DNA of 64,000 bases from Variovorax ginsengisoli (GCF_030811835.1 NZ_JAUSRO010000017.1:62001-126000), one strand, 5' to 3'; counted from the stretch's first letter, positions 43,070 to 51,832 are shown. Notes: generated by a model not told the origin, from the sequence alone. Translations and numbers: made by a program.

Positions 43070-45504
43070 CCCAGTCTCTCGACAAGAACGCAACGCGCAA
43101 GTTCGTTGCACCCACCGCCCGCGAGGCGCTGCGCCTGGCGCGCGAAGCCTTGGGCCCCGAAGCGATGGTGCTCAACAGCCGGCTGCTCGCCGACGGCATC
43201 GAGATCGTGGCGATGGCGCCCGACGATCTCTCCGAGGTGGTCGACCGCACGCCGCCTGCCCCAGCGTTCGTACCCGTCGCTGCGGCCGTACCGCCGCGCC
43301 CGGCCGTGCCTCCTGCGGCACCTGCAATCGTCCCGGCGCCTGCAGTCGCCGCCGAGGCCACGACCGGCAATGACGCCCTGCTGACCGAGCTGCACTCGAT
43401 GCGCGGGATGATCGAAGAGCAGCTCGCCAGCGTGGTCTGGAACGACAAGCAGCGCCGCGATCCGCTGCGTGGCCGCTTGCTGCGCACGTTGCTGGGCGCG
43501 GGCTTCAGCGCCCGGTTGTCCAAGGCGATGCTGGAGAAGTTCCCGACCGGCCAGACGCTCGCCCAGGGCATGGCCTTCATCCGCTCGGAGCTCATCCGCG
43601 CGGTGCCTGTGCAGGCGGACGAAGACGCGCTGCTCGCGCAGGGCGGCGTGTACGCACTCATGGGTCCGACGGGCGTGGGCAAGACCACCACCACGGCCAA
43701 ACTGGCGGCGCGCTGCGTGATGCGCTTCGGTGCCGACAAGCTGGCGCTGGTGACCACCGACGGCTACCGCATCGGCGCCTACGAACAGCTGCGCATCTAC
43801 GGCAAGATCCTCGACGTGCCCGTGCACGCGGTCAAGGACGCGGCCGACCTGCAGCTGGTGCTGCACGATCTGCGCGACAAGCACATGGTGCTCATCGACA
43901 CCGTGGGCATGAGCCAGCGCGACCGCGCCGTGCCCGAGCAGATCGCCATGCTCAACAGCGGCCACCGGCCCGTCAAGCGCCTGCTGCTGCTCAACGCGAC
44001 CAGCCACGGCGACACGCTCAACGAAGTCGTGCACGCGTACCGCCATGCGGCGGGCGGCGCCGAGCTGTCGGGCTGCATCTTCACCAAGGTCGACGAAGCC
44101 ACGCACCCGGGCGCGCTCATCGACACGGTCATCCGCCATCGCCTGCCGGTGCATTACGTCTCCAGCGGCCAGAAGGTTCCCGAGAACCTGATGCTGGCCG
44201 ACCGCGAGTCGCTCATCGACAGCGTGTTCCAGGCGCACAGCCGCAGTGCGCTGTTCGTGCCGGGCGAGGCCGATCTGCAGGACCGCGCCGAGCCGGCCGC
44301 CGAGACCGTGGCGTTGATGGCGAACGAGCAGGCCGAGTCGGAGCGCCTGCGCCATCGCTACCAGAAGCTGATCCAGGCCATGGCGCACGACGCCGAGGAG
44401 CTTGGCGCCATTGCCCAGTCGCTGGAGGAGGCCCCGCTGGGCTTCGTGGAGGCGCGCGATCTGTGGCGTTTTGCCGGCGATGCGGGCGTGGCCCATGGTG
44501 ACGTGGTGCAAAAGCTCGGCACGGGCCGCCTGACCGCGGCCACCGGGCAATGCGACCGCCATGTGCTGGCGCTCACGGGCCAGGCATCGCTGCGCGCAGG
44601 CGATGAGGCTTTCGTCTGCCATGCCTCGCTGTTGCTGTCGGACCGCAACGGACTGCCTTTCGCCATGCCCAACCAGTGGCTGGCCACCGCATCGGTGCGC
44701 GATCCCAAGGACCCGCAACGCCATCAAGGTGCGCGGCAGGTGCTCTGGGCCAGCCAGCAGCCCACACCGCTGCCGATGGTCCATCTGCTGACCAAGGCGC
44801 CCAGCATGGACATGGCGCTGCAATGGCATCTGAACGGTGTGCGCTGGCTCGCCCGCGCCGCGGCATCGACCGTGGTCACCGACCATCGCACCGGCATGTC
44901 GCGCGTGCTCTCGCGCCTGGACTTCAGCTTTGGCGCCGCGCGGCCCGTGAGCTTTCGCGGCAAGGTCGTGTTGCAGCGCGAAGCGCAGGTCGACGTGATG
45001 CTGCGCCCGGGCATCGCGGTGGCGCAAGCGGCCGACGCGCCCCTGCTGCGCTGCGTGGCCGTGCAACTCCTCGACCCACGCACCCACAAGCTGCTGAGCC
45101 AGTGTTTCATGCTGTCGAATCTGGCAAGCGAGGTGAGCGCCGAACAATTGGCGCGCTGGAACGCCTGGGGCCTGGAGGCCGAAGGGTGCTTCCGCCTGCT
45201 GCGGCACGGCGCAGCGGCGCTCGGCGGCCTGGGCGAGCTCGGCGACCCCGAACTCATGAAGCGGCTGATGGCCATGGGGCAGGTGTGCACCACGGTGTGG
45301 CGGTTGCTCCAGACGCAAGCGGCATGGGCTGCACGCAGCCGTGCCTTGCTGGTGCGGTTGACTGGCCGGATCACGCGGGGCGACCGCCCGCTCCCCGGGA
45401 GCATCGCCTTCGCGGGCATGGGCAAGCTGTTCCTGCTGCTCGATGCGCTGGGCAGCGAGCCCGCACAGGCCATGCAAGTCGCGGCGGTGGGCCATGTTGA
45501 GTGA
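43066..45504 (+). CDS. flhF: FlhF, SRP-like GTPase with a very long C-terminal extension
   Basis: 812 aa, about twice the usual size of FlhF. Residues 1-60 are the N-terminal B-like domain (FVAPTAREALRLAREALGPE). Residues about 190-390 are the SRP-GTPase domain with P-loop GPTGVGKTTT (about 200-209), G3 DTVGMSQRD and G4 TKVDEA. FlhF places flagella at the pole in polar species. Residues about 395-812 are not recognised: helical, with LQWHLNGVRWLARAAASTVV and RVLSRLDFSFGAARPVSF. Overlaps flhA (4 bases); flhG follows. In this FlhDC-type cluster its role is unclear. Confidence 0.9.
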   Translation: MTQSLDKNATRKFVAPTAREALRLAREALGPEAMVLNSRLLADGIEIVAMAPDDLSEVVDRTPPAPAFVPVAAAVPPRPAVPPAAPAIVPAPAVAAEATTGNDALLTELHSMRGMIEEQLASVVWNDKQRRDPLRGRLLRTLLGAGFSARLSKAMLEKFPTGQTLAQGMAFIRSELIRAVPVQADEDALLAQGGVYALMGPTGVGKTTTTAKLAARCVMRFGADKLALVTTDGYRIGAYEQLRIYGKILDVPVHAVKDAADLQLVLHDLRDKHMVLIDTVGMSQRDRAVPEQIAMLNSGHRPVKRLLLLNATSHGDTLNEVVHAYRHAAGGAELSGCIFTKVDEATHPGALIDTVIRHRLPVHYVSSGQKVPENLMLADRESLIDSVFQAHSRSALFVPGEADLQDRAEPAAETVALMANEQAESERLRHRYQKLIQAMAHDAEELGAIAQSLEEAPLGFVEARDLWRFAGDAGVAHGDVVQKLGTGRLTAATGQCDRHVLALTGQASLRAGDEAFVCHASLLLSDRNGLPFAMPNQWLATASVRDPKDPQRHQGARQVLWASQQPTPLPMVHLLTKAPSMDMALQWHLNGVRWLARAAASTVVTDHRTGMSRVLSRLDFSFGAARPVSFRGKVVLQREAQVDVMLRPGIAVAQAADAPLLRCVAVQLLDPRTHKLLSQCFMLSNLASEVSAEQLARWNAWGLEAEGCFRLLRHGAAALGGLGELGDPELMKRLMAMGQVCTTVWRLLQTQAAWAARSRALLVRLTGRITRGDRPLPGSIAFAGMGKLFLLLDALGSEPAQAMQVAAVGHVE

Positions 45505-45514
45505 GGCCGGCTGC

Positions 45515-46339
45515 ATGAGCCCTTGGATCGCCGATCAGGCCGAAGGATTGCGCCGGCTGCTGGTGAGAACACCCACGCGTGTGGTCGCAGTGGCCAACAC
45601 CGGCTGGCAGGCTGGCTCGAGCACGGCGGTGCGCAACCTGGGCGCAGCGATGGTGCGACAGGGCAAGGACGTGACGATCCTGACGGAATATGCCGAAGGC
45701 ACGATGCCTCCCGAAGCGCTCGCAGCGGTCGTCACGGGCAACGGCGCGGGCCATCCCGGCAGCCTGACCCTGCGGTCGGCCAGCGCGGTCGACACGGGCG
45801 CCGTGGCGGCGTTGTGCAGCCAGGCGCGCTGCGACGTGGTGCTGATCGACGCCGCCCTGGATGCGGCGGGTGGGCTGTCGCCGCTGGGCTGCGCGGCCGA
45901 CGAGGTGATGCTGGTGCTCAAGCCGACTGCGCCTTCCATCACGTCGACGTTCTCGGGCATCAAGCGACTGCATCAGGCGCACGCGTTGCGGCAGTTGCGC
46001 GTGCTCGTCAACGGCGTCACGGGCGTCGACCAGGCGCGCCAGATCATGCGCAACCTGGACCAGGCGGGAAGCCGCTACCTCACGGTGGCGCTGCGGCCGG
46101 CCGGCTGGATCCGCTTCGACCCGCATGTGGTCGATGCACGTCTGCTGGGCGAGAACGTGGTGGATTCCTTTCCAGGCAGCGAGGCCGCGGAGGACTTCCG
46201 GCGCGTGGCCGACGGTATCTGGCGCTGGACCGACGTGCCCGCCGCCATCTCCCCACGTGCCGGCAGCGGGCAGAGCAGCTCGCGCAGTGCGTCATTGGCC
46301 TCGGGCCTGCGTCCGGCGCTGCATGCGGCGGCTCGCTGA
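45515..46339 (+). CDS. flhG: FlhG/MinD-like protein with degenerate nucleotide-binding motif
   Basis: 274 aa. It starts WIADQAEGLRRLLV, typical of FlhG/FleN. The Walker A position, KGGVGKT in active family members, is GWQAGSS here, so both signature lysines are lost; the second motif reads VTILTEY where an Asp is normal. A VVLIDAALDAAGG segment remains. It is likely unable to hydrolyse ATP like MinD. Start chosen at 45515 (GAGG 8 bases upstream); an ATG at 45494 would overlap flhF by 11 bases. Adjacent to flhF, as normal. Confidence 0.85.
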   Translation: MSPWIADQAEGLRRLLVRTPTRVVAVANTGWQAGSSTAVRNLGAAMVRQGKDVTILTEYAEGTMPPEALAAVVTGNGAGHPGSLTLRSASAVDTGAVAALCSQARCDVVLIDAALDAAGGLSPLGCAADEVMLVLKPTAPSITSTFSGIKRLHQAHALRQLRVLVNGVTGVDQARQIMRNLDQAGSRYLTVALRPAGWIRFDPHVVDARLLGENVVDSFPGSEAAEDFRRVADGIWRWTDVPAAISPRAGSGQSSSRSASLASGLRPALHAAAR

Positions 46340-46370
46340 GCCAGGCGTATCGAATCGAATCAAGGTGCTT

Positions 46371-47099
46371 ATGTACACAGCTCAGGGAAACATCGAGAAA
46401 TCCCATCTCCTCAAGCAGCACCAGCCGATGGTGCGGCGCATTGCATTGCAGATGATGTCCAGGCTACCGGCGAGCGTGGAGCTCGACGATCTGATCCAGG
46501 CCGGCATGCTCGGCCTGCTCGATGCCTCCAATCGCTACGAGGACAACCGTGGCGCGAAGTTCGAGACCTTCGCGGGCCAGCGCATTCGCGGAGCGATGCT
46601 CGACGAACTGCGCGCCAACGACTGGGGTTCGCGCGGCCTGCGGCAATCGGCGCGGCGCGTGGAAAAGGCGGTCCAGGCGCTGGAACACCGTCACGGACGT
46701 GCACCCTCCGAGGCGGAGATCGCACAGGAACTGGCGCTCGACCTCGAGTCCTACCGCAGTCTGCTGCAGGAGATCCGTGGTTGCCAGTTGCTCTACGTCG
46801 AGGACTTTTCCAAGGACGATTCCGAGAATGCCTTTCTCGACCTGTTCGCCAAGGAAGCGCGGATGGACCGCTATGGCGGCTCCGATCCCGAGGAGCAACT
46901 GCTCGAAAGCGATCTGCGCCAGCAGCTGGTCGCTGCAATCAAGGCGTTGCCCGAGCGCGACCAGTTGCTCATGAGCCTGTACTACGAGCAGGAGCTGAAC
47001 CTGCGCGAGATCGGGGCCATTCTGGAGGTGAGTCAGAGTCGCGTGTGCCAGCTCCACGCCCAGGCGATCAGCCGCCTGCGGGCGCGGCTGCGGCCTTGA
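46371..47099 (+). CDS. fliA: Flagellar sigma factor FliA (sigma-28)
   Basis: 242 aa. Region 2 contains VELDDLIQAGMLGLLDASNR and GAKFETFAGQRIRGAMLDEL, region 3 has a helix with HGRAPSEAEIAQELAL, and region 4 is a helix-turn-helix with LNLREIGAILEVSQSRVCQL. FliA transcribes late flagellar genes; candidate target promoters in this window are listed separately. It ends the flhDC-to-fliA block and is convergent with the outer-membrane gene downstream. Confidence 0.97.
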   Translation: MYTAQGNIEKSHLLKQHQPMVRRIALQMMSRLPASVELDDLIQAGMLGLLDASNRYEDNRGAKFETFAGQRIRGAMLDELRANDWGSRGLRQSARRVEKAVQALEHRHGRAPSEAEIAQELALDLESYRSLLQEIRGCQLLYVEDFSKDDSENAFLDLFAKEARMDRYGGSDPEEQLLESDLRQQLVAAIKALPERDQLLMSLYYEQELNLREIGAILEVSQSRVCQLHAQAISRLRARLRP

Positions 47100-47141
47100 A
47101 GCGGTCTCTGGCGAACGTGTCAGATCGCCCCTCACGCCAAC

Positions 47142-47858
47142 TCAGAAAGACAACTGGTAGCTCAGTTGCACCATGAGCGTGGAAGGTGCGGTGCGCCCAT
47201 CCATGCGGTAGCGTGGCAGGAAACTGATGTCGAGCCCGAGACGGGTGCGCCGTTCCGTGATCGATGCGAGCGGCAGCACGAAGGGCACGATCTTGCGTTG
47301 AAGCACGGTTTCCAGATACAGCTCGTTCGGGCTCGCCGGGCAGCTTGCCGCATTGGGTCGGTAGCCGGAAGGACAGTAGGTGACGCGGCCGGCAGGCGCC
47401 TCGCCCTTGATCGTGGTCCGATACCACAGGCCCGCGGCCACGCCCGCGTCGAGCGAGAAACTCCCCCAGCTGGCCAGCGGCCAGGTGCGGCCCCAGCCGA
47501 CCATCAAGCCCGGTTGGTCATAGCTGTCGCGCAACGCCGTGGCAAAGAGGATGTCCCGGCGAGCGGGTGCATCAGCACCGGACTGCAGGCGCTGTATGCC
47601 CATGCCGAAGTTGCGGCTCTCATAGCCGCGACGCGCCGGCACGATCCGCCGCGTGCACTGAGTGCCGCCCGCGTCCTCGCTGCATTGCTGCACGCCGTAC
47701 GCCGGCACCTCGATGCGCCCATCTGCGCGGCTTGAATGCCGCGACAGGCCTGAACCCACCAGTCGCCATTGCACGTCCGTGTCTTCGCGTTCGGCCGCCT
47801 GCGCTGAAGACCCGGCGCCCATCAGGGCAGCCAGGAACGTGGGGGCGAGTGATTTCAT
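47142..47858 (-). CDS. Small outer-membrane beta-barrel protein, function unknown
   Basis: 238 aa. A signal peptide (about residues 1-22, ending SSAQA) is followed by alternating polar/hydrophobic strands, and the protein ends in LMVQLSYQLSF, a C-terminal Phe typical of outer-membrane barrels. Strand-like pieces such as NFGMGIQRL, LMVGWGRTWPL and LDAGVAAGLWYRTT resemble small lipid-modifying barrels (PagP type) in pattern, but the match is weak. Two Cys pairs suggest disulfides. It points towards fliA. A sequence resembling a FliA promoter lies upstream (47,898-47,924). Function unassigned. Confidence 0.7.
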   Translation of the reverse strand: MKSLAPTFLAALMGAGSSAQAAEREDTDVQWRLVGSGLSRHSSRADGRIEVPAYGVQQCSEDAGGTQCTRRIVPARRGYESRNFGMGIQRLQSGADAPARRDILFATALRDSYDQPGLMVGWGRTWPLASWGSFSLDAGVAAGLWYRTTIKGEAPAGRVTYCPSGYRPNAASCPASPNELYLETVLQRKIVPFVLPLASITERRTRLGLDISFLPRYRMDGRTAPSTLMVQLSYQLSF

Positions 47859-47897
47859 CAAGGTCCTCGGAGTCGTTGGGCATGCGCGCACGTTCCT

Positions 47898-47924
47898 TTG
47901 TCGGCATTCAGGGAGAAAACTGAA
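47898..47924 (-). promoter_or_regulatory. Candidate FliA promoter of the outer-membrane barrel gene
   Basis: Read on the minus strand: TTCAGTTT (47924-47917), an 11-base spacer, then GCCGACAA (47905-47898). This fits TAAAGTTT-N11-GCCGATAA at 13 of 16 positions with ideal spacing. The ATG at 47858 is 40 bases downstream of the -10. Not tested experimentally. Confidence 0.65.
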
Positions 47925-48040
47925 GGTGACCGCCGATGGATCGCCCCAGCCCATGCAATGGAATGGGGCACAGGACCGACATGAAAGTCACGGATTCGTG
48001 AACAAAAAGTGAAGTCTCGCCCTGTGTGCCGAACAGACGC

Positions 48041-48067
48041 TCAAAGGCAGGGCTGCTGTGCCGATAG
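48041..48067 (+). promoter_or_regulatory. Candidate FliA promoter of the DUF1800/DUF1501 operon
   Basis: GCCGATAG (48060-48067) matches the sigma-28 -10 at 7 of 8. The -35 region reads TCAAAGGCA (48041-48049), which contains CAAAG but is a poor match overall. The start codon at 48094 is 27 bases downstream. It is back-to-back with the candidate promoter at 47,898-47,924. Confidence 0.5.
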
Positions 48068-48093
48068 AGGGACCAGACCCATCTTTCGGATTC

Positions 48094-49920
48094 ATGATGA
48101 AACCTCTTCCATCCCCGTCCTTCGATTCGAATCCTGTCGAAGCCGATGCACATCCGGGCGTGATGCGCGCCGCGCCCGAGCGCGCGGACCGCCGTCCCTT
48201 CATCCGTCGTGCCGCCTTCGTCGGGACGTCCCTGGCTTCGGCCGTGCTGGCGGCCTGCGGTGGGGGCGGTGGCGGCTCCGGCACGACGACGGCGAGTGGC
48301 GCCGGCTCCGGCACGACCACCGTGGGTGGCGCCGCCAGCACGCCATCGGATCCGGTCGCCGTGGCCGAAGCCGCGGCCACGGCGGCTGCGGCACGATTCC
48401 TTTTGCGAGCCCAGTTCTCTGCATCGGACAGTGACATTGCCGCGGTCCGATCCCAAGGCGAGGCGGGGTGGCTCGCGGCCCAGTTCGCTGCGCCAGCGAC
48501 GACCGCCGGATGGGACTGGATCAACGGCCGACCCCGCGGCGCCCTGACCATCGACGACATGCTCTGGAATCAGCTCATGTCGTCCTCGGACGCCGTGCGA
48601 AAGCGCGTGGCCCTGGCGCTGAGCGAGATCTTCGTCGTCTCCGCCACGGTGATCACCTACTGGCCTGATCTGATGTATGCCGCCTATTGGGACATCCTGA
48701 ATGCCGGCGCATCGGGCAACTTCCGCACGCTCCTGGAGAACGTGACCCTGAGTCCGGCCATGGGCTACTACCTCAATTCCGCGGGCAGCCAGAAAGAGAA
48801 TGCAGCGGGCCGCATGCCCGACGAGAACTACGCCCGCGAGGTGATGCAGCTGATGACCATCGGGCTCTATCAGCTCGAGCAGGACGGCAGCGTGAAGAAG
48901 GGCGCCGACGGCCTTCCGCTCTACACCTACACGCAGGACGATGTGGTCAACCTGGCGCGCGTCTTCACGGGGTACAACGTCGACATCCTCGCGTCGGAGC
49001 GCGGCACATTCAACATCCCTGGCTCGTCGACCATGATCGAGAGCAACGCCTGGACGCGGCGCCCGATGGCATTGACCGCCTCCAACCACTCCATGCTGGC
49101 CGCCACCTTCCTCGGTACGACGGTGCCCGCCAACACGGAAGGAAAAGCGGCCCTGGGCATGGCGCTCGACGCACTGTTCAACCATCCCAACGTCGGCCCA
49201 TTCATCGGCAGGCAACTGATCCAGCGGCTGGTCACCAGCAACCCCAGCCCGGCCTACATCGCGCGTGTCGCCCGTGCTTTCGCCAGCAACAGCGCCGGCG
49301 TGCGCGGCGACATGCCCAGCGTGGTGATGGCCGTGCTGCTCGACCCGGAGGCGCGTGGCACCGAGGGCCTGGCGGACCCGAAGTTCGGAAAGCTGCGCGA
49401 ACCCATGCTGCGTTTCGTGCAATGGGGCCGCACCTTTCGCGTCGATTCCAAGCTGGGCACGTGGAAGATCGGCAGCACCGCCAACGACACCAGTCTCGGC
49501 CAGAGCCCCTTGCGTTCGCCCTCGGTCTTCAACTTCTTCCGGCCCGGCTACGTGCCGCCATCGACGGCCATGGCGGGGACGGGTCAGGTTGCGCCGGAGT
49601 TCCAGCTGGTCAACGAGTCCAGCGTGAGCGGCTATCTGAACTTCATTCAGCGGGCGATCGGCACCGGTTTCAACAACCGGGATGTCGTGGCCGACTACAC
49701 GCCGGAACTCGCCCTGGTGCTCGACCCGGTGGCGCTGGTGGCACGGTTGAACCTGCTGCTGACGGCCAACCAGCTTTCCGCATCGACCTGCGACCTGATC
49801 GCCACGGCGCTGGGCACTCCCGCGCTCACCACGGCGAGCTCTGATGCCGCCAAGAACAACCGTGTGTACGCCGCGATCCTGCTGGTGATGGCATCGGCCG
49901 AGTACATCGTTCAGAAGTAA
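48094..49920 (+). CDS. DUF1800 family Tat-exported lipoprotein
   Basis: 608 aa. The N-terminus has a twin-arginine segment DRRPFIRRAAFVG and then a lipobox LAAC (Cys about 55) and a Gly/Ser/Thr-rich spacer, so it is a probable Tat-exported lipoprotein. The body has DUF1800 features: RFLLRAQFSASDSDI, MPDENYAREVMQLMTIGLYQ, YTQDDVVNLARVFTGY and PSVFNFFRPGYVPP. The biochemical role of DUF1800 is unknown; it is nearly always paired with DUF1501, which follows here after 11 bases. Start at 48094 (ATGATG); an earlier non-ATG start would overlap the promoter. Confidence 0.88.
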   Translation: MMKPLPSPSFDSNPVEADAHPGVMRAAPERADRRPFIRRAAFVGTSLASAVLAACGGGGGGSGTTTASGAGSGTTTVGGAASTPSDPVAVAEAAATAAAARFLLRAQFSASDSDIAAVRSQGEAGWLAAQFAAPATTAGWDWINGRPRGALTIDDMLWNQLMSSSDAVRKRVALALSEIFVVSATVITYWPDLMYAAYWDILNAGASGNFRTLLENVTLSPAMGYYLNSAGSQKENAAGRMPDENYAREVMQLMTIGLYQLEQDGSVKKGADGLPLYTYTQDDVVNLARVFTGYNVDILASERGTFNIPGSSTMIESNAWTRRPMALTASNHSMLAATFLGTTVPANTEGKAALGMALDALFNHPNVGPFIGRQLIQRLVTSNPSPAYIARVARAFASNSAGVRGDMPSVVMAVLLDPEARGTEGLADPKFGKLREPMLRFVQWGRTFRVDSKLGTWKIGSTANDTSLGQSPLRSPSVFNFFRPGYVPPSTAMAGTGQVAPEFQLVNESSVSGYLNFIQRAIGTGFNNRDVVADYTPELALVLDPVALVARLNLLLTANQLSASTCDLIATALGTPALTTASSDAAKNNRVYAAILLVMASAEYIVQK

Positions 49921-49931
49921 GGAGCATCTTC

Positions 49932-51446
49932 ATGCATGTCATCGATCCTCATGGCGCGTCGCGCCGTGCTTTCCTGCGCCGCAGCGGCCATCTGGCCATC
50001 GCCGGCACCGCCATGCCCTTCGCGATGAATCTGGCCGCAATGGGTGAAGCCGCCGCGCAGTCGGCCTCCGACTACAAGGCGCTGGTGTGCGTCTATCTCA
50101 ACGGCGGCAACGACTATGCCAACACCGTGGTGGGCTATGACAACGCCACTTACGACGCGTACAGCGCCATCCGCGCCGGGGGTGCCGGTCGCACCGCTGG
50201 CGGCATCGCGCTCGCGCAATCGGCGCTGGCGGGCACGGTGCTCAATCCGACCACGCCGCTGGCCGACGGCCGCCGGTACGCGTTGCATCCGGCCATGTCG
50301 CAATTGGCCAACCTGTACAACGCCGAGGGTGCCGTGGCCGTGCAGCTGAACGTCGGTCCGCTGGTGGTGCCGCTGACGCGTGCGCAGTACAACAACCCAG
50401 ACCGCACCAAGTACCCGCTGCCGCCCAAACTGTTCTCGCACAACGACCAGGCTTCGTTCTGGCAGTCGGCTTCGCCCGAAGGTGCCACCGTGGGCTGGGG
50501 TGGCCACATCGGCGACCTGATGATGGGGCAGAACGCCAATTCCCTCTTCACCTGCATCTCGACCTCGGGCAACGCGGTGTTCCTGTCGGGGGACACGGCG
50601 CTGGCCTACCAGGTCAGCACCACGGGGGCGATCCCGATCAATGGCGTCAAGAGCGACGTCTTCGGCTCGTCCTCGGTGCGTGCGGCGATGACCCAGCTCA
50701 TCCAGCAGACCCGCTCGCATCCAATGGAAAACGAATACAACCGTGTGGTGGCGCGCTCGGTGGCCACCGAAACGCAGATCAACGCCGCCAAGGGTGCGGC
50801 CTATGCGAACGGGCAGCCCGGGGTGGGCGGCGCCTTCCCGCTCGGCTCGCCCGCCGCGATCAGCTACCCAGGCGGCAGCTACACGTCCAACACGCTGGCC
50901 TCGCAGCTTGCCATGGTGGCGCAGCTCATCCGAGGGCGCAACACGCTCGGCGCGCGCCGCCAGGTGTTCTTCGTCTCGATGGGCGGCTTCGACATGCACG
51001 ACAACCTCATTGCCGATCATCCGGTCCTGCTGGCCCGTCTGAGCGATGCCATGACCGCCTTCCATCGCGAGATGGTCGCTCAGGGCCTGGGCAACAGCGT
51101 GACCAGCTTCACCGCCTCGGACTTCGGTCGCACGCTGGCGAGCAACGGTGACGGTTCGGACCACGGCTGGGGCAGCCACCACTTCGTGGTGGGCGGCGCG
51201 GTGCGCGGGCGCGACCGCTTCTACGGCAAGGCTCCGGTGATGAGCATCAACAACAACCCGTCATTGCCCGGCTACGAGGGCCATGTCGGCCAGGGCCGGT
51301 TGATTCCAGGCACCTCGGTGGACCAGTACGCGGGCACGCTGGCCAAATGGTTCGGCGTGGGCGATGCCAACCTGTCGGCCATCCTGCCGAACCTGAAGAA
51401 CTTTAATTCGGCGGACTACCCGCGCGACCTGGGCTTCATGGGCTGA
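49932..51446 (+). CDS. DUF1501 family Tat-exported protein
   Basis: 504 aa. The N-terminus SRRAFLRRSGHLAIAGTAMP is a twin-arginine signal with cleavage near EAAAQS. The body has DUF1501 segments: ALVCVYLNGGNDYANTVVGY, FSHNDQASFWQS, FFVSMGGFDMHDN and TASDFGRTLASNGDGSDHGW. The family is related to sulfatase-like/alkaline-phosphatase-fold proteins but has no fixed function. It is encoded 11 bases after the DUF1800 partner. A 66-aa zinc-ribbon gene follows. Confidence 0.9.
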   Translation: MHVIDPHGASRRAFLRRSGHLAIAGTAMPFAMNLAAMGEAAAQSASDYKALVCVYLNGGNDYANTVVGYDNATYDAYSAIRAGGAGRTAGGIALAQSALAGTVLNPTTPLADGRRYALHPAMSQLANLYNAEGAVAVQLNVGPLVVPLTRAQYNNPDRTKYPLPPKLFSHNDQASFWQSASPEGATVGWGGHIGDLMMGQNANSLFTCISTSGNAVFLSGDTALAYQVSTTGAIPINGVKSDVFGSSSVRAAMTQLIQQTRSHPMENEYNRVVARSVATETQINAAKGAAYANGQPGVGGAFPLGSPAAISYPGGSYTSNTLASQLAMVAQLIRGRNTLGARRQVFFVSMGGFDMHDNLIADHPVLLARLSDAMTAFHREMVAQGLGNSVTSFTASDFGRTLASNGDGSDHGWGSHHFVVGGAVRGRDRFYGKAPVMSINNNPSLPGYEGHVGQGRLIPGTSVDQYAGTLAKWFGVGDANLSAILPNLKNFNSADYPRDLGFMG

Positions 51447-51514
51447 CGGCGGCGCCACCTGCAACGCTGGTCGCCGCACGAGCCGCGAAACCGTGAAAGG
51501 AAGAGAGGACTCTC

Positions 51515-51715
51515 ATGAACGCTGATCTCGACATCGACGAGCGCATTGCCGCAGCGCTGCCACGCGATTTTCCGCAGGACTTCTTCGTGGAGATGAGCCG
51601 CAACATCTGCGACCATTGCAAGAACGTGTTCAAGGGCCGGCGCAATCGCACGTTGTGCGCGTTGTGTGTGACGCCGCCCGATCTGACCGGCGGCGGTCAG
51701 TTTACGACTTCATGA
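51515..51715 (+). CDS. Small zinc-ribbon protein
   Basis: 66 aa. Two CxxC pairs, CDHC and CALC separated by 12 residues (KNVFKGRRNRTL), predict a zinc ribbon. An Asp/Arg-rich N-terminal half, MNADLDIDERIAAALPRDF, precedes it. The ATG has a good AGAGGA site upstream and lies 68 bases after the DUF1501 gene, so it is probably in the same operon. The Cys arrangement resembles the FlhC zinc site, but no homology is claimed. Function unknown. Confidence 0.7.
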   Translation: MNADLDIDERIAAALPRDFPQDFFVEMSRNICDHCKNVFKGRRNRTLCALCVTPPDLTGGGQFTTS

Positions 51716-51832
51716 CACATGCGTGCGGGACTGCCTGTCCAATAGATGGCCTGTCGAGCTCGCGGGCCGGCTCGCGATGGCGGCTGGCGGGCCTGAGCGA
51801 GGTGAATTTGTGCTGATTGACGTCCTGGGTCT

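Noticed and set aside
42421..45516. Very long open frame antisense to flhA and flhF
   Set aside because: It lies opposite clear genes with strong motifs; its Arg/His/Gln/Ala-rich composition is that of a GC-rich shadow frame, and it has no recognisable domain.
47100..47141. Terminator between convergent fliA and the barrel gene
   Set aside because: No inverted repeat was seen in the 42-base gap.
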